64,000 bases of DNA from positions 248,001 through 312,000 of the forward strand of contig NW_026604411.1 of assembly GCF_024763615.1 (NCBI RefSeq). The letters are read 5' to 3'. This stretch comes from Phlebotomus papatasi. Taxonomy: Eukaryota > Arthropoda > Insecta > Diptera > Psychodidae. Shown here piece after piece: positions 39,067 to 54,530 of the stretch (position 1 is the stretch's first letter; each line of letters starts with the position of its first letter). The translations under genes and the position numbers were made by a program. The notes beneath the pieces were generated by a model, which did not search any database, had not been told where the DNA came from, and saw only the letters and a list, made by a program, of their open reading frames with translations.

Positions 39067-42000
39067 ACTTTAATTTATTTTAAATAATTTCTCTGAAGGA
39101 AATTGAAAAATTGAACTAGCAGATCCACCAACTTCTAATTAAATTACATTTTCTGCAAAATTTCTTAAAGGCAAAAGGCATGAAGGGCTTTGCCATGGAT
39201 TCAATATGAACTTTGAAGTCTCTCGCCAACGATCTTTGATCCTTTTTGCATAATATTACCACTTTAATTTATTTTAAATAATTTCTCTGAAGGAAATTGA
39301 AATTGTGATCTAGCAGATCCACCAACTTCTAATTAAATTACATTTGCTGCAAAATTTCTTAAAGGCAAAAGGCATGAAGGGCTTTGCCATGGATTCAATA
39401 TGAACTTTGAAGTCTCTCGCCAACGATCTTTGATCCTTTTTGCATAATATTACCACTTTAATTTATTTTAAATAATTTCTCTGAAGGAAATTGAAATTGT
39501 GATCTAGCAGATCCACCAACTTCTAATTAAATTACATTTTCTGCAAAATTTCTTAAAGGCAAAAGGCATGAAGGGCTTTGCCATGGATTCAATATGAACT
39601 TTGAAGTTCCTCGCCAACGATCTTTGATCCTTTTTGCTTAATATTACCACTTTAATTTATTTTAAATAATTTCTCTGAAGGAAATTGAAATTGTGATCTA
39701 ACAGATCAACCAACTTCTAATTAAATTACATTTTCTGCAAAATTTCTTAAAGGCAAAAGGCATGAAGGGCTTTGCCATGGATTCAATATGAACTTTGAAG
39801 TCTCTCGCCAACGATCTTTGATCCTTTTTGCATAATATTACCACTTTAATTTATTTTAAATAATTTCTCTGAAGGAAATTGAAATTGTGATCTAGCAGAT
39901 CCACCAACTTCTAATTAAATTACATTTTCTGCAAAATTTCTTAAAGGCAAAAGGCATGAAGGGCTTTGCCATGGATTCAATATGAACTTTGAAGTCTCTC
40001 GCCAACGATCTTTGATCCCTTTTGCTTAATATTACCACTTTAATTTATTTTAAATAATTTCTCCGAAGGAAATTGAAATTGTGATCTAGCAGATCCACCA
40101 ACTTCTAATTAAATTACATTTTCTGCAAAATTTCTTAAAGGCAAAAGGCATGAAGGGCTTTGCCATGGATTCAATATGAACATTGAAGTCTCTCGCCAAC
40201 GATCTTTGATCCTTTTTGCATAATATTACCACTTTAATTTATTTTAAATAATTTCTCTGAAGGAAATTGAAATTGTGATCTAGCAGATCCACCAACTTCT
40301 AATTAAATTACATTTTCTGCAAAATTTCTTAAAGGCAAAAGGCATGAAGGGCTTTGCCATGGATTCAATATGAACTTTGAAGTCTCTCGCCAACGATCTT
40401 TGATCCTTTTTGCATAATATTACCACTTTAATTTATTTTAAATAATTTCTCTGAAGGAAATTGAAATTGTGATCTAGCAGATCCACCAACTTCTAATTAA
40501 ATTACATTTTCTGCAAAATTTCTTAAAGGCAAAAGGCATGAAGGGCTTTGCCATGGATTCAATATGAACTTTGAAGTCTCTCGCCAACGATCTTTGATCC
40601 TTTTTGCTTAGTATTACGACTTTAATTTATTTTAAATAATTTCTCTGAAGGAAATTGAAATTGTGATCTAGCAGATCCACCAACTTCTAATTAAATTACA
40701 TTTTCTGCAAAATTTCTTAAAGGCAAAAGGCATGAAGGGCTTTGCCATGGATTCAATATGAACTTTGAAGTCTCTCGCCAACGATCTTTGATCCTTTTTG
40801 CTTAATATTACCACTTTAATTTATTTTAAATTATTTCTCTGAAGGAAATTGAAATTGTGATCTAGCAGATCCATCAACTTCTAATTAAATTACATTTTCT
40901 GCAAAATTTCTTAAAGGCAAAAGGCATGAAGGGCTTTGCCATGGATTCAATATGAACTTTGAAGTCTCTCGCCAACGATCTTTGATCCTTTTTGCTTAAT
41001 ATTACCACTTTAATTTATTTTAAATAATTTCTCTGAAGGAAATTGAAATTGTGATCTAGCAGATCCACCAACTTCTAATTAAATTACATTTTCTGCAAAA
41101 TTTCTTAAAGGCAAAAGGCATGAAGGGCTTTGCCATGGATTCAATATGAACTTTGAAGTCTCTCGCTAACGATCTTTGATCCTTTTTGCTTAATATTACC
41201 ATTTTAATTTATTTTAAATAATTTCTCTGAAGGAAATTGAAATATTGATCTAGCAGATCCACCAACTTCTAATTAAATTACATTTTCTGCAAAATTTCTT
41301 AAAGGCAAAAGGCATGAAGGGCTTTGCCATGGATTCAATATGAACTTTGAAGTCTCTCGCCAACGATCTTTGATCCTTTTTGCTTAATATTACCACTTTA
41401 ATTTATTTTAAATAATTTCTCTGAAGGAAATTGAAATATTGATCTAGCAGATCAACCAACTTCTAATTAAATTACATTTTCTGCAAAATTTCTTAAAGGC
41501 AAAAGGCATGAAGGGCTTTGCCATGGATTCAATATGAACTTTGAAGTCTCTCGCCAACGATCTTTGATCCTTTTTGCTTAATATTACCACTTTAATTTAT
41601 TTTAAATAATTTCTCTGAAGGAAATTGAAATTGTGATCTAGCAGATCCACCAACTTCTAATTAAATTACATTTTCTGCAAAATTTCTTAAAGGCAAAAGG
41701 CATGAACGGCTTTGCCATGGATTCAATATGAACTTTGAAGTCTCTCGCCAACGATCTTTGATCCTTTTTGCTTAATATTACCACTTTAATTTATTTTAAA
41801 TAATTTCTCTGAAGGAAATTGAAATTGTGATCTAGCAGATCCACCAACTTCTAATTAAATTACATTTTCTGCAAAATTTCTTAAAGGCAAAAGGCATGAA
41901 GGGCTTTGCCATGGATTCAATATGAACTTTGAAGTCTCTCGCCAACGACCTTTGATCCTTTTTGCTTAATATTACCACTTTAATTTATTTTAAATAATTT

Positions 42001-45000
42001 CTCTGAAGGAAATTGAAATTGTGATCTAGCAGATCCACCAACTTCTAATTAAATTACATTTTCTGCAAAATTTCTTAAAGGCAAAAGGCATGAAGGGCTT
42101 TGCCATGGATTCAATATGAACTTTGAAGTCTCTCGCCAACGATCTTTGATCCTTTTTGCATAATATTACCACTTTAATTTATTTTAAATAATTTCTCTGA
42201 AGGAAATTGAAATATTGATCTAGCAGATCAACCAACTTCTAATTAAATTACATTTTCTGCAAAATTTCTTAAAGGCAAAAGGCATGAAGGGCTTTGCCAT
42301 GGATTCAATATGAACTTTGAAGTCCCTCGCCAACGATCTTTGATCCTTTTTGCTTAATATTACCACTTTAATTTATTTTAAATAATTTCTCTGAAGGAAA
42401 TTGAAAAATTGAACTAGCAGATCCACCAACTTCTAATTAAATTACATTTTCTGCAAAATTTCTTAAAGGCAAAAGGCATGAAGGGCTTTGCCATGGATTC
42501 AATATGAACATTGAAGTCTCTCGCCAACGATCTTTGATCCTTTTTGCATAATATTACCACTTTAATTTATTTTAAATAATTTATCTGAAGGAAATTGAAA
42601 TTGTGATCTAGCAGATCCACCAACTTCTAATTAAATTACATTTTCTGCAAAATTTCTTAAAGGCAAAAGGCATGAAGGGCTTTGCCATGGATTCAATATG
42701 AACTTTGAAGTCTCTCGCCAACGATCTTTGATCCTTTTTGCATAATATTACCACTTTAATTTATTTTAAATAATTTCTCTGAAGGAAATTGAAATTGTGA
42801 TCTAGCAGATCCACCAACTTCTAATTAAATTACATTTTCTGCAAAATTTCTTAAAGGCAAAAGGCATGAAGGGCTTTGCCATGGATTCAATATGAACTTT
42901 GAAGTCTCTCGCCAACGATCTTTGATCCTTTTTGCTTAGTATTACGACTTTAATTTATTTTAAATAATTTCTCTGAAGGAAATTGAAATTGTGATCTAGC
43001 AGATCCACCAACTTCTAATTAAATTACATTTTCTGCAAAATTTCTTAAAGGCAAAAGGCATGAAGGGCTTTGCCATGGATTCAATATGAACTTTGAAGTC
43101 TCTCGCCAACGATCTTTGATCCTTTTTGCTTAATATTACCACTTTAATTTATTTTAAATTATTTCTCTGAAGGAAATTGAAATTGTGATCTAGCAGATCC
43201 ATCAACTTCTAATTAAATTACATTTTCTGCAAAATTTCTTAAAGGCAAAAGGCATGAAGGGCTTTGCCATGGATTCAATATGAACTTTGAAGTCTCTCGC
43301 CAACGATCTTTGATCCTTTTTGCTTAATATTACCACTTTAATTTATTTTAAATAATTTCTCTGAAGGAAATTGAAATTGTGATCTAGCAGATCCACCAAC
43401 TTCTAATTAAATTACATTTTCTGCAAAATTTCTTAAAGGCAAAAGGCATGAAGGGCTTTGCCATGGATTCAATATGAACTTTGAAGTCTCTCGCCAACGA
43501 TCTTTGATCCTTTTTGCTTAATATTACCACTTTAATTTATTTTAAATAATTTCTCTGAAGGAAATTGAAATTGTGATCTAGCAGATCCACCAACTTCTAA
43601 TTAAATTACATTTTCTGCAAAATTTCTTAAAGGCAAAAGGCATGAAGGGCTTTGCCATGGATTCAATATGAACTTTGAAGTCTCTCGCTAACGATCTTTG
43701 ATCCTTTTTGCTTAATATTACCACTTTAATTTATTTTAAATAATTTCTCTGAAGGAAATTGAAATTGTGATCTAGCAGAACCACCAACTTCTAATTAAAT
43801 TACATTTTCTGCAAAATTTCTTAAAGGCAAAAGGCATGAAGGGCTTTGCCATGGATTCAATATGAACTTTGAAGTCTCTCGCCAACGATCTTTGATCCTT
43901 TTTGCTTAATATTACCACTTTAATTTATTTTAAATAATTTCTCTGAAGGAAATTGAAATTGTGATCTAGCAGATCCACCAACTTCTAATTAAATTACATT
44001 TTCTGCAAAATTTCTTAAAGGCAAAAGGCATGAAGGGCTTTGCCATGGATTCAATATGAACTTTGAAGTCTCTCGCTAACGATCTTTGATCCTTTTTGCT
44101 TAATATTACCACTTTAATTTATTTTAAATAATTTCTCTGAAGGAAATTGAAATTGTGATCTAGCAGATCCATCAACTTCTAATTAAATTACATTTTCTGC
44201 AAAATTTCTTAAAGGCAAAAGGCATGAAGGGCTTTGCCATGGATTCAATATGAACTTTGAAGTCTCTCGCCAACGATCTTTGATCCTTTTTGCTTAATAT
44301 TACCACTTTAATTTATTTTAAATAATTTCTCTGAAGGAAATTGAAATTGTGATCTAGCAGAACCACCAACTTCTAATTAAATTACATTTTCTGCAAAATT
44401 TCTTAAAGGCAAAAGGCATGAAGGGCTTTGCCATGGATTCAATATGAACTTTGAAGTCTCTCGCTAACGATCTTTGATCCTTTTTGCTTAATATTACCAC
44501 TTTAATTTATTTTAAATAATTTCTCTGAAGGAAATTGAAATTGTGATCTAGCAGAACCACCAACTTCTAATTAAATTACATTTTCTGCAAAATTTCTTAA
44601 AGGCAAAAGGCATGAAGGGCTTTGCCATGGATTCAATATGAACTTTGAAGTCTCTCGCCAACGATCTTTGATCCTTTTTGCTTAATATTACCACTTTAAT
44701 TTATTTTAAATAATTATCTGAAGGAAATTGAAATTGTGATCTAGCAGATCCACCAACTTCTAATTAAATTACATTTTCTGCAAAATTTCTTAAAGGCAAA
44801 AGGCATGAAGGGCTTTGCCATGGATTCAATATGAACTTTGAAGTCTCTCGCCAACGATCTTTGATCCTTTTTGCTTAATATTACCACTTTAATTTATTTT
44901 AAATAATTTCTCTGAAGGAAATTGAAATTGTGATCTAGCAGAACCACCAACTTCTAATTAAATTACATTTTCTGCAAAATTTCTTAAAGGCAAAAGGCAT

Positions 45001-45674
45001 GAAGGGCTTTGCCATGGATTCAATATGAACTTTGAAGTCTCTCGCCAACGATCTTTGATCCTTTTTGCTTAATATTACCACTTTAATTTATTTTAAATAA
45101 TTTCTCTGAAGGAAATTGAAATATTGATCTAGCAGATCAACCAACTTCTAATTAAATTACATTTTCTGCAAAATTTCTTAAAGGCAAAAGGCATGAAGGG
45201 CTTTGCCATGGATTCAATATGAACTTTGAAGTCTCTCGCCAACGATCTTTGATCCTTTTTGCTTAATATTACCACTTTAATTTATTTTAAATAATTTCTC
45301 TGAAGGAAATTGAAATTGTGATCTAGCAGATCCACCAACTTCTAATTAAATTACATTTTCTGCAAAATTTCTTAAAGGCAAAAGGCATGAAGGGCTTTGC
45401 CATGGATTCAATATGAACTTTGAAGTCTCTCGCCAACGATCTTTGATCCTTTTTGCTTAATATTACCACTTTAATTTATTTTAAATAATTTCTCTGAAGG
45501 AAATTGAAATTGTGATCTAGCAGATCCACCAACTTCTAATTAAATTACATTTTCTGCAAAATTTCTTAAAGGCAAAAGGCATGAAGGGCTTTGCCATGGA
45601 TTCAATATGAACTTTGAAGTCTCTCGCCAACGACCTTTGATCCTTTTTGCTTAATATTACCACTTTAATTTATT

Positions 45675-45857
45675 TTAAATAATTTCTCTGAAGGAAATTG
45701 AAATTGTGATCTGGCAGATCCACCAACTTCTAATTAAATTACATTTTCTGCAAAATTTCTTAAAGGCAAAAGGCATGAAGGGCTTTGCCATGGATTCAAT
45801 ATGAACTTTGAAGTCTCTCGCCAACGATCTTTGATCCTTTTTGCTTAATATTACCAC
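45675..45857 (+). repeat. Monomer with a point change that opens a spurious minus-strand frame
   Basis: GATCTAGCAG reads GATCTGGCAG here, which removes a TAG stop on the minus strand and leaves a 60-codon frame. The same happens at 61024-61206, and with GATATAGCAG at 56725-56907 and 59278-59460. The predicted peptides are the satellite read in one frame. Nothing suggests a gene. Confidence 0.9.
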
Positions 45858-46820
45858 TTTAATTTATTTTAAATAATTTCTCTGAAGGAAATTGAAATTG
45901 TGATCTAGCAGATCCACCAACTTCTAATTAAATTACATTTTCTGCAAAATTTCTTAAAGGCAAAAGGCATGAAGGGCTTTGCCATGGATTCAATATGAAC
46001 TTTGAAGTCTCTCGCCAACGACCTTTGATCCTTTTTGCATAATATTACCACTTTAATTTATTTTAAATAATTTCTCTGAAGGAAATTGAAATTGTGATCT
46101 AGCAGATCCACCAACTTCTAATTAAATTACATTTTCTGCAAAATTTCTTAAAGGCAAAAGGCATGAAGGGCTTTGCCATGGATTCAATATGAACTTTGAA
46201 GTCTCTCGCCAACGATCTTTGATCCTTTTTGCATAATATTACCACTTTAATTTATTTTAAATAATTTCTCTGAAGGAAATTGAAATATTGATCTAGCAGA
46301 TCAACCAACTTCTAATTAAATTACATTTTCTGCAAAATTTCTTAAAGGCAAAAGGCATGAAGGGCTTTGCCATGGATTCAATATGAACTTTGAAGTCCCT
46401 CGCCAACGATCTTTGATCCTTTTTGCTTAATATTACCACTTTAATTTATTTTAAATAATTTCTCTGAAGGAAATTGAAAAATTGAACTAGCAGATCCACC
46501 AACTTCTAATTAAATTACATTTTCTGCAAAATTTCTTAAAGGCAAAAGGCATGAAGGGCTTTGCCATGGATTCAATATGAACTTTGAAGTCTCTCGCCAA
46601 CGATCTTTGATCCTTTTTGCATAATATTACCACTTTAATTTATTTTAAATAATTTCTCTGAAGGAAATTGAAATTGTGATCTAGCAGATCCACCAACTTC
46701 TAATTAAATTACATTTTCTGCAAAATTTCTTAAAGGCAAAAGGCATGAAGGGCTTTGCCATGGATTCAATATGAACTTTGAAGTCTCTCGCCAACGACCT
46801 TTGATCCTTTTTGCTTAATA

Positions 46821-49800
46821 TTCCCATTTTAATTTATTTTAAATAATTTCTCTGAAGGAAATTGAAATATTGATCTAGCAGATCAACCAACTTCTAATTA
46901 AATTACATTTTCTGCAAAATTTCTTAAAGGCAAAAGGCATGAAGGGCTTTGCCATGGATTCAATATGAACTTTGAAGTCCCTCGCCAACGATCTTTGATC
47001 CTTTTTGCTTAATATTACGACTTTAATTTATTTTAAATAATTTCTCTGAAGGAAATTGAAATATTGAACTAGCAGATCCACCAACTTCTAATTAAATTAC
47101 ATTTTCTGCAAAATTTCTTAAAGGCAAAAGGCATGAAGGGCTTTGCCATGGATTCAATATGAACTTTGAAGTCTCTCGCCAACGATCTTTGATCCTTTTT
47201 GCATAATATTACCACTTTAATTTATTTTAAATAATTTCTCTGAAGGAAATTGAAAAATTGAACTAGCAGATCCACCAACTTCTAATTAAATTACATTTTC
47301 TGCAAAATTTCTTAAAGGCAAAAGGCATGAAGGGCTTTGCCATGGATTCAATATGAACTTTGAAGTCTCTCGCCAACGACCTTTGATCCTTTTTGCTTAA
47401 TATTCCCATTTTAATTTATTTTAAATAATTTCTCTGAAGGAAATTGAAATATTGATCTAGCAGATCAACCAACTTCTAATTAAATTACATTTTCTGCAAA
47501 ATTTCTTAAAGGCAAAAGGCATGAAGGGCTTTGCCATGGATTCAATATGAACTTTGAAGTCTCTCGCCAACGACCTTTGATCCTTTTTGCTTAATATTCC
47601 CATTTTAATTTATTTTAAATAATTTCTCTGAAGGAAATTGAAATATTGATCTAGCAGATCCACCAACTTCTAATTAAATTACATTTTCTGCAAAATTTCT
47701 TAAAGGCAAAAGGCATGAAGGGCTTTGCCATGGATTCAATATGAACTTTGAAGTCTCTCGCCAACGACCTTTGATCCTTTTTGCTTAATATTCCCATTTT
47801 AATTTATTTTAAATAATTTCTCTGAAGGAAATTGAAATATTGATCTAGCAGATCAACCAACTTCTAATTAAATTACATTTTCTGCAAAATTTCTTAAAGG
47901 CAAAAGGCATGAAGGGCTTTGCCATGGATTCAATATGAACTTTGAAGTCCCTCGCCAACGATCTTTGATCCTTTTTGCTTAATATTACGACTTTAATTTA
48001 TTTTAAATAATTTCTCTGAAGGAAATTGAAATATTGAACTAGCAGATCCACCAACTTCTAATTAAATTACATTTTCTGCAAAATTTCTTAAAGGCAAAAG
48101 GCATGAAGGGCTTTGCCATGGATTCAATATGAACTTTGAAGTCTCTCGCCAACGATCTTTGATCCTTTTTGCATAATATTACCACTTTAATTTATTTTAA
48201 ATAATTTCTCTGAAGGAAATTGAAAAATTGAACTAGCAGATCCACCAACTTCTAATTAAATTACATTTTCTGCAAAATTTCTTAAAGGCAAAAGGCATGA
48301 AGGGCTTTGCCATGGATTCAATATGAACTTTGAAGTCTCTCGCCAACGATCTTTGATCCTTTTTGCATAATATTACCACTTTAATTTATTTTAAATAATT
48401 TCTCTGAAGGAAATTGAAATTGTGATCTAGCAGATCCACCAACTTCTAATTAAATTACATTTTCTGCAAAATTTCTTAAAGGCAAAAGGCATGAAGGGCT
48501 TTGCCATGGATTCAATATGAACTTTGAAGTCTCTCGCCAACGATCTTTGATCCTTTTTGCATAATATTACCACTTTAATTTATTTTAAATAATTTCTCTG
48601 AAGGAAATTGAAATTGTGATCTAGCAGATCCACCAACTTCTAATTAAATTACATTTTCTGCAAAATTTCTTAAAGGCAAAAGGCATGAAGGGCTTTGCCA
48701 TGGATTCAATATGAACTTTGAAGTCCCTCGCCAACGATCTTTGATCCTTTTTGCTTAATATTACCACTTTAATTTATTTTAAATAATTTCTCTGAAGGAA
48801 ATTGAAATTGTGATCTAGCAGATCAACCAACTTCTAATTAAATTACATTTTCTGCAAAATTTCTTAAAGGCAAAAGGCATGAAGGGCTTTGCCATGGATT
48901 CAATATGAACTTTGAAGTCTCTCGCCAACGACCTTTGATCCTTTTTGCTTAATATTACCACTTTAATTTATTTTAAATAATTTCTCTGAAGGAAATTGAA
49001 ATATTGATCTAGCAGATCCACCAACTTCTAATTAAATTACATTTTCTGCAAAATTTCTTAAAGGCAAAAGGCATGAAGGGCTTTGCCATGGATTCAATAT
49101 GAACTTTGAAGTCTCTCGCCAACGATCTTTGATCCTTTTTGCATAATATTACCACTTTAATTTATTTTAAATAATTTCTCTGAAGGAAATTGAAATTGTG
49201 ATCTAGCAGATCCACCAACTTCTAATTAAATTACATTTTCTGCAAAATTTCTTAAAGGCAAAAGGCATGAAGGGCTTTGCCATGGATTCAATATGAACTT
49301 TGAAGTCTCTCGCCAACGATCTTTGATCCTTTTTGCATAATATTACCACTTTAATTTATTTTAAATAATTTCTCTGAAGGAAATTGAAATTGTGATCTAG
49401 CAGATCCACCAACTTCTAATTAAATTACATTTTCTGCAAAATTTCTTAAAGGCAAAAGGCATGAAGGGCTTTGCCATGGATTCAATATGAACTTTGAAGT
49501 CTCTCGCCAACGATCTTTGATCCTTTTTGCATAATATTACCACTTTAATTTATTTTAAATAATTTCTCTGAAGGAAATTGAAATTGTGATCTAGCAGATC
49601 CACCAACTTCTAATTAAATTACATTTTCTGCAAAATTTCTTAAAGGCAAAAGGCATGAAGGGCTTTGCCATGGATTCAATATGAACTTTGAAGTCCCTCG
49701 CCAACGATCTTTGATCCTTTTTGCTTAATATTACCACTTTAATTTATTTTAAATAATTTCTCTGAAGGAAATTGAAATTGTGATCTAGCAGATCAACCAA

Positions 49801-51477
49801 CTTCTAATTAAATTACATTTTCTGCAAAATTTCTTAAAGGCAAAAGGCATGAAGGGCTTTGCCATGGATTCAATATGAACTTTGAAGTCTCTCGCCAACG
49901 ACCTTTGATCCTTTTTGCTTAATATTCCCATTTTAATTTATTTTAAATAATTTCTCTGAAGGAAATTGAAATATTGATCTAGCAGATCAACCAACTTCTA
50001 ATTAAATTACATTTTCTGCAAAATTTCTTAAAGGCAAAAGGCATGAAGGGCTTTGCCATGGATTCAATATGAACTTTGAAGTCTCTCGCCAACGATCTTT
50101 GATCCTTTTTGCATAATATTACCACTTTAATTTATTTTAAATAATTTCTCTGAAGGAAATTGAAATTGTGATCTAGCAGATCCACCAACTTCTAATTAAA
50201 TTACATTTTCTGCAAAATTTCTTAAAGGCAAAAGGCATGAAGGGCTTTGCCATGGATTCAATATGAACTTTGAAGTCTCTCGCCAACGATCTTTGATCCT
50301 TTTTGCTTAATATTACCACTTTAATTTATTTTAAATAATTTCTCTGAAGGAAATTGAAATTGTGATCTAGCAGATCCACCAACTTCTAATTAAATTACAT
50401 TTTCTGCAAAATTTCTTAAAGGCAAAAGGCATGAAGGGCTTTGCCATGGATTCAATATGAACATTGAAGTCTCTCGCCAACGATCTTTGATCCTTTTTGC
50501 ATAATATTACCACTTTAATTTATTTTAAATAATTTATCTGAAGGAAATTGAAATTGTGATCTAGCAGATCCACCAACTTCTAATTAAATTACATTTTCTG
50601 CAAAATTTCTTAAAGGCAAAAGGCATGAAGGGCTTTGCCATGGATTCAATATGAACTTTGAAGTCTCTCGCCAACGATCTTTGATCCTTTTTGCTTAGTA
50701 TTACGACTTTAATTTATTTTAAATAATTTCTCTGAAGGAAATTGAAATTGTGATCTAGCAGATCCACCAACTTCTAATTACATTACATTTTCTGCAAAAT
50801 TTCTTAAAGGCAAAAGGCATGAAGGGCTTTGCCATGGATTCAATATGAACTTTGAAGTCTCTCGCCAACGATCTTTGATCCTTTTTGCTTAATATTACCA
50901 CTTTAATTTATTTTAAATTATTTCTCTGAAGGAAATTGAAATTGTGATCTAGCAGATCCATCAACTTCTAATTAAATTACATTTTCTGCAAAATTTCTTA
51001 AAGGCAAAAGGCATGAAGGGCTTTGCCATGGATTCAATATGAACATTGAAGTCTCTCGCCAACGATCTTTGATCCTTTTTGCTTAATATTACCACTTTAA
51101 TTTATTTTAAATTATTTCTCTGAAGGAAATTGAAATTGTGATCTAGCAGATCCATCAACTTCTAATTAAATTACATTTTCTGCAAAATTTCTTAAAGGCA
51201 AAAGGCATGAAGGGCTTTGCCATGGATTCAATATGAACATTGAAGTCTCTCGCCAACGATCTTTGATCCTTTTTGCATAATATTACCACTTTAATTTATT
51301 TTAAATAATTTATCTGAAGGAAATTGAAATTGTGATCTAGCAGATCCACCAACTTCTAATTAAATTACATTTTCTGCAAAATTTCTTAAAGGCAAAAGGC
51401 ATGAAGGGCTTTGCCATGGATTCAATATGAACTTTGAAGTCTCTCGCCAACGACCTTTGATCCTTTTTGCTTAATAT
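46821..51477 (+). repeat. Zone with ATTCCCATTTT variant monomers and 194/582-bp local duplications
   Basis: The two-base variant TTCCCATTTT (for TTACCACTTT) starts at 46821, 47403, 47597, 47791, 49925 and 51477. Spacings are 582, 194, 194, 2134 and 1552 bp, all exact multiples of 194. The block with TCAACC, ATTACGAC, TATTGAACT, GCATAAT and GAAAAATTGAACT after it is seen at about 46.9-47.3 kb and again at 47.9-48.3 kb. Exact multiples show no indels in this stretch. Confidence 0.8.
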
Positions 51478-51735
51478 TCCCATTTTAATTTATTTTAAAT
51501 AATTTCTCTGAAGGAAATTGAAATATTGATCTAGCAGATCCACCAACTTCTAATTAAATTACATTTTCTGCAAAATTTCTTAAAGGCAAAAGGCATGAAG
51601 GGCTTTGCCATGGATTCAATATGAACTTTGAAGTCTCTCGCCAACGATCTTTGATCCTTTTTGCTTAATATTACCACTTTAATTTATTTTAAATTATTTC
51701 TCTGAAGGAAATTGAAATTGTGATCTAGCAGATCT

Positions 51736-53650
51736 ATGAACTTCTAATTAAATTACATTTTCTGCAAAATTTCTTAAAGGCAAAAGGCATGAAGGGCTTT
51801 GCCATGGATTCAATATGAACATTGAAGTCTCTCGCCAACGATCTTTGATCCTTTTTGCTTAATATTACGACTTTAATTTATTTTAAATAATTTCTCTGAA
51901 GGAAATTGAAAAATTGAACTAGCAGATCCACCAACTTCTAATTAAATTACATTTTCTGCAAAATTTCTTAAAGGCAAAAGGCATGAAGGGCTTTGCCATG
52001 GATTCAATATGAACTTTGAAGTCCCTCGCCAACGATCTTTGATCCTTTTTGCTTAATATTACGACTTTAATTTATTTTAAATAATTTCTCTGAAGGAAAT
52101 TGAAATATTGAACTAGCAGATCCACCAACTTCTAATTAAATTACATTTTCTGCAAAATTTCTTAAAGGCAAAAGGCATGAAGGGCTTTGCCATGGATTCA
52201 ATATGAACATTGAAGTCTCTCGCCAACGATCTTTGATCCTTTTTGCTTAATATTACCACTTTAATTTATTTTAAATTATTTCTCTGAAGGAAATTGAAAT
52301 TGTGATCTAGCAGATCCATCAACTTCTAATTAAATTACATTTTCTGCAAAATTTCTTAAAGGCAAAAGGCATGAAGGGCTTTGCCATGGATTCAATATGA
52401 ACATTGAAGTCTCTCGCCAACGATCTTTGATCCTTTTTGCTTAATATTACCACTTTAATTTATTTTAAATTATTTCTCTGAAGGAAATTGAAATTGTGAT
52501 CTAGCAGATCCATCAACTTCTAATTAAATTACATTTTCTGCAAAATTTCTTAAAGGCAAAAGGCATGAAGGGCTTTGCCATGGATTCAATATGAACATTG
52601 AAGTCTCTCGCCAACGATCTTTGATCCTTTTTGCATAATATTACCACTTTAATTTATTTTAAATAATTTATCTGAAGGAAATTGAAATTGTGATCTAGCA
52701 GATCCACCAACTTCTAATTAAATTACATTTTCTGCAAAATTTCTTAAAGGCAAAAGGCATGAAGGGCTTTGCCATGGATTCAATATGAACTTTGAAGTCT
52801 CTCGCCAACGATCTTTGATCCTTTTTGCTTAGTATTACGACTTTAATTTATTTTAAATAATTTCTCTGAAGGAAATTGAAATTGTGATCTAGCAGATCCA
52901 CCAACTTCTAATTAAATTACATTTTCTGCAAAATTTCTTAAAGGCAAAAGGCATGAAGGGCTTTGCCATGGATTCAATATGAACTTTGAAGTCTCTCGCC
53001 AACGATCTTTGATCCTTTTTGCTTAATATTACCACTTTAATTTATTTTAAATTATTTCTCTGAAGGAAATTGAAATTGTGATCTAGCAGATCCATGAACT
53101 TCTAATTAAATTACATTTTCTGCAAAATTTCTTAAAGGCAAAAGGCATGAAGGGCTTTGCCATGGATTCAATATGAACATTGAAGTCTCTCGCCAACGAT
53201 CTTTGATCCTTTTTGCTTAATATTACGACTTTAATTTATTTTAAATAATTTCTCTGAAGGAAATTGAAAAATTGAACTAGCAGATCCACCAACTTCTAAT
53301 TAAATTACATTTTCTGCAAAATTTCTTAAAGGCAAAAGGCATGAAGGGCTTTGCCATGGATTCAATATGAACTTTGAAGTCCCTCGCCAACGATCTTTGA
53401 TCCTTTTTGCTTAATATTACGACTTTAATTTATTTTAAATAATTTCTCTGAAGGAAATTGAAATATTGAACTAGCAGATCCACCAACTTCTAATTAAATT
53501 ACATTTTCTGCAAAATTTCTTAAAGGCAAAAGGCATGAAGGGCTTTGCCATGGATTCAATATGAACTTTGAAGTCTCTCGCCAACGATCTTTGATCCTTT
53601 TTGCATAATATTACCACTTTAATTTATTTTAAATAATTTCTCTGAAGGAA
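51736..53650 (+). repeat. 7-mer (1358-bp) duplication
   Basis: The rare variant ATGAAC (for ACCAAC or ATCAAC) is at 51736 and 53094, 7 x 194 bp apart. Both are followed by GAACATTG, ATTACGAC, GAAAAATTGAACT, TCCCTCGCC, ATTACGAC and TATTGAACT in the same order. One copy has GATCTATG and the other GATCCATG. After these the copies diverge. Confidence 0.75.
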
Positions 53651-54530
53651 ATTGAAAAATTGAACTAGCAGATCCACCAACTTCTAATTAAATTACATTT
53701 TCTGCAAAATTTCTTAAAGGCAAAAGGCATGAAGGGCTTTGCCATGGATTCAATATGAACTTTGAAGTCTCTCGCCAACGATCTTTGATCCTTTTTGCAT
53801 AATATTACCACTTTAATTTATTTTAAATAATTTCTCTGAAGGAAATTGAAATTGTGATCTAGCAGATCCACCAACTTCTAATTAAATTACATTTTCTGCA
53901 AAATTTCTTAAAGGCAAAAGGCATGAAGGGCTTTGCCATGGATTCAATATGAACTTTGAAGTCTCTCGCCAACGATCTTTGATCCTTTTTGCATAATATT
54001 ACCACTTTAATTTATTTTAAATAATTTCTCTGAAGGAAATTGAAATTGTGATCTAGCAGATCCACCAACTTCTAATTAAATTACATTTTCTGCAAAATTT
54101 CTTAAAGGCAAAAGGCATGAAGGGCTTTGCCATGGATTCAATATGAACTTTGAAGTCCCTCGCCAACGATCTTTGATCCTTTTTGCTTAATATTACCACT
54201 TTAATTTATTTTAAATAATTTCTCTGAAGGAACTTGAAATATTGAACTAGCAGATCCACCAACTTCTAATTAAATTACATTTTCTGCAAAATTTCTTAAA
54301 GGCAAAAGGCATGAAGGGCTTTGCCATGGATTCAATATGAACTTTGAAGTCCCTCGCCAACGACCTTTGATCCTTTTTGCTTAATATTACCACTTTAATT
54401 TATTTTAAATAATTTCTCTGAAGGAACTTGAAATATTGAACTAGCAGATCCACCAACTTCTAATTAAATTACATTTTCTGCAAAATTTCTTAAAGGCAAA
54501 AGGCATGAAGGGCTTTGCCATGGATTCAAT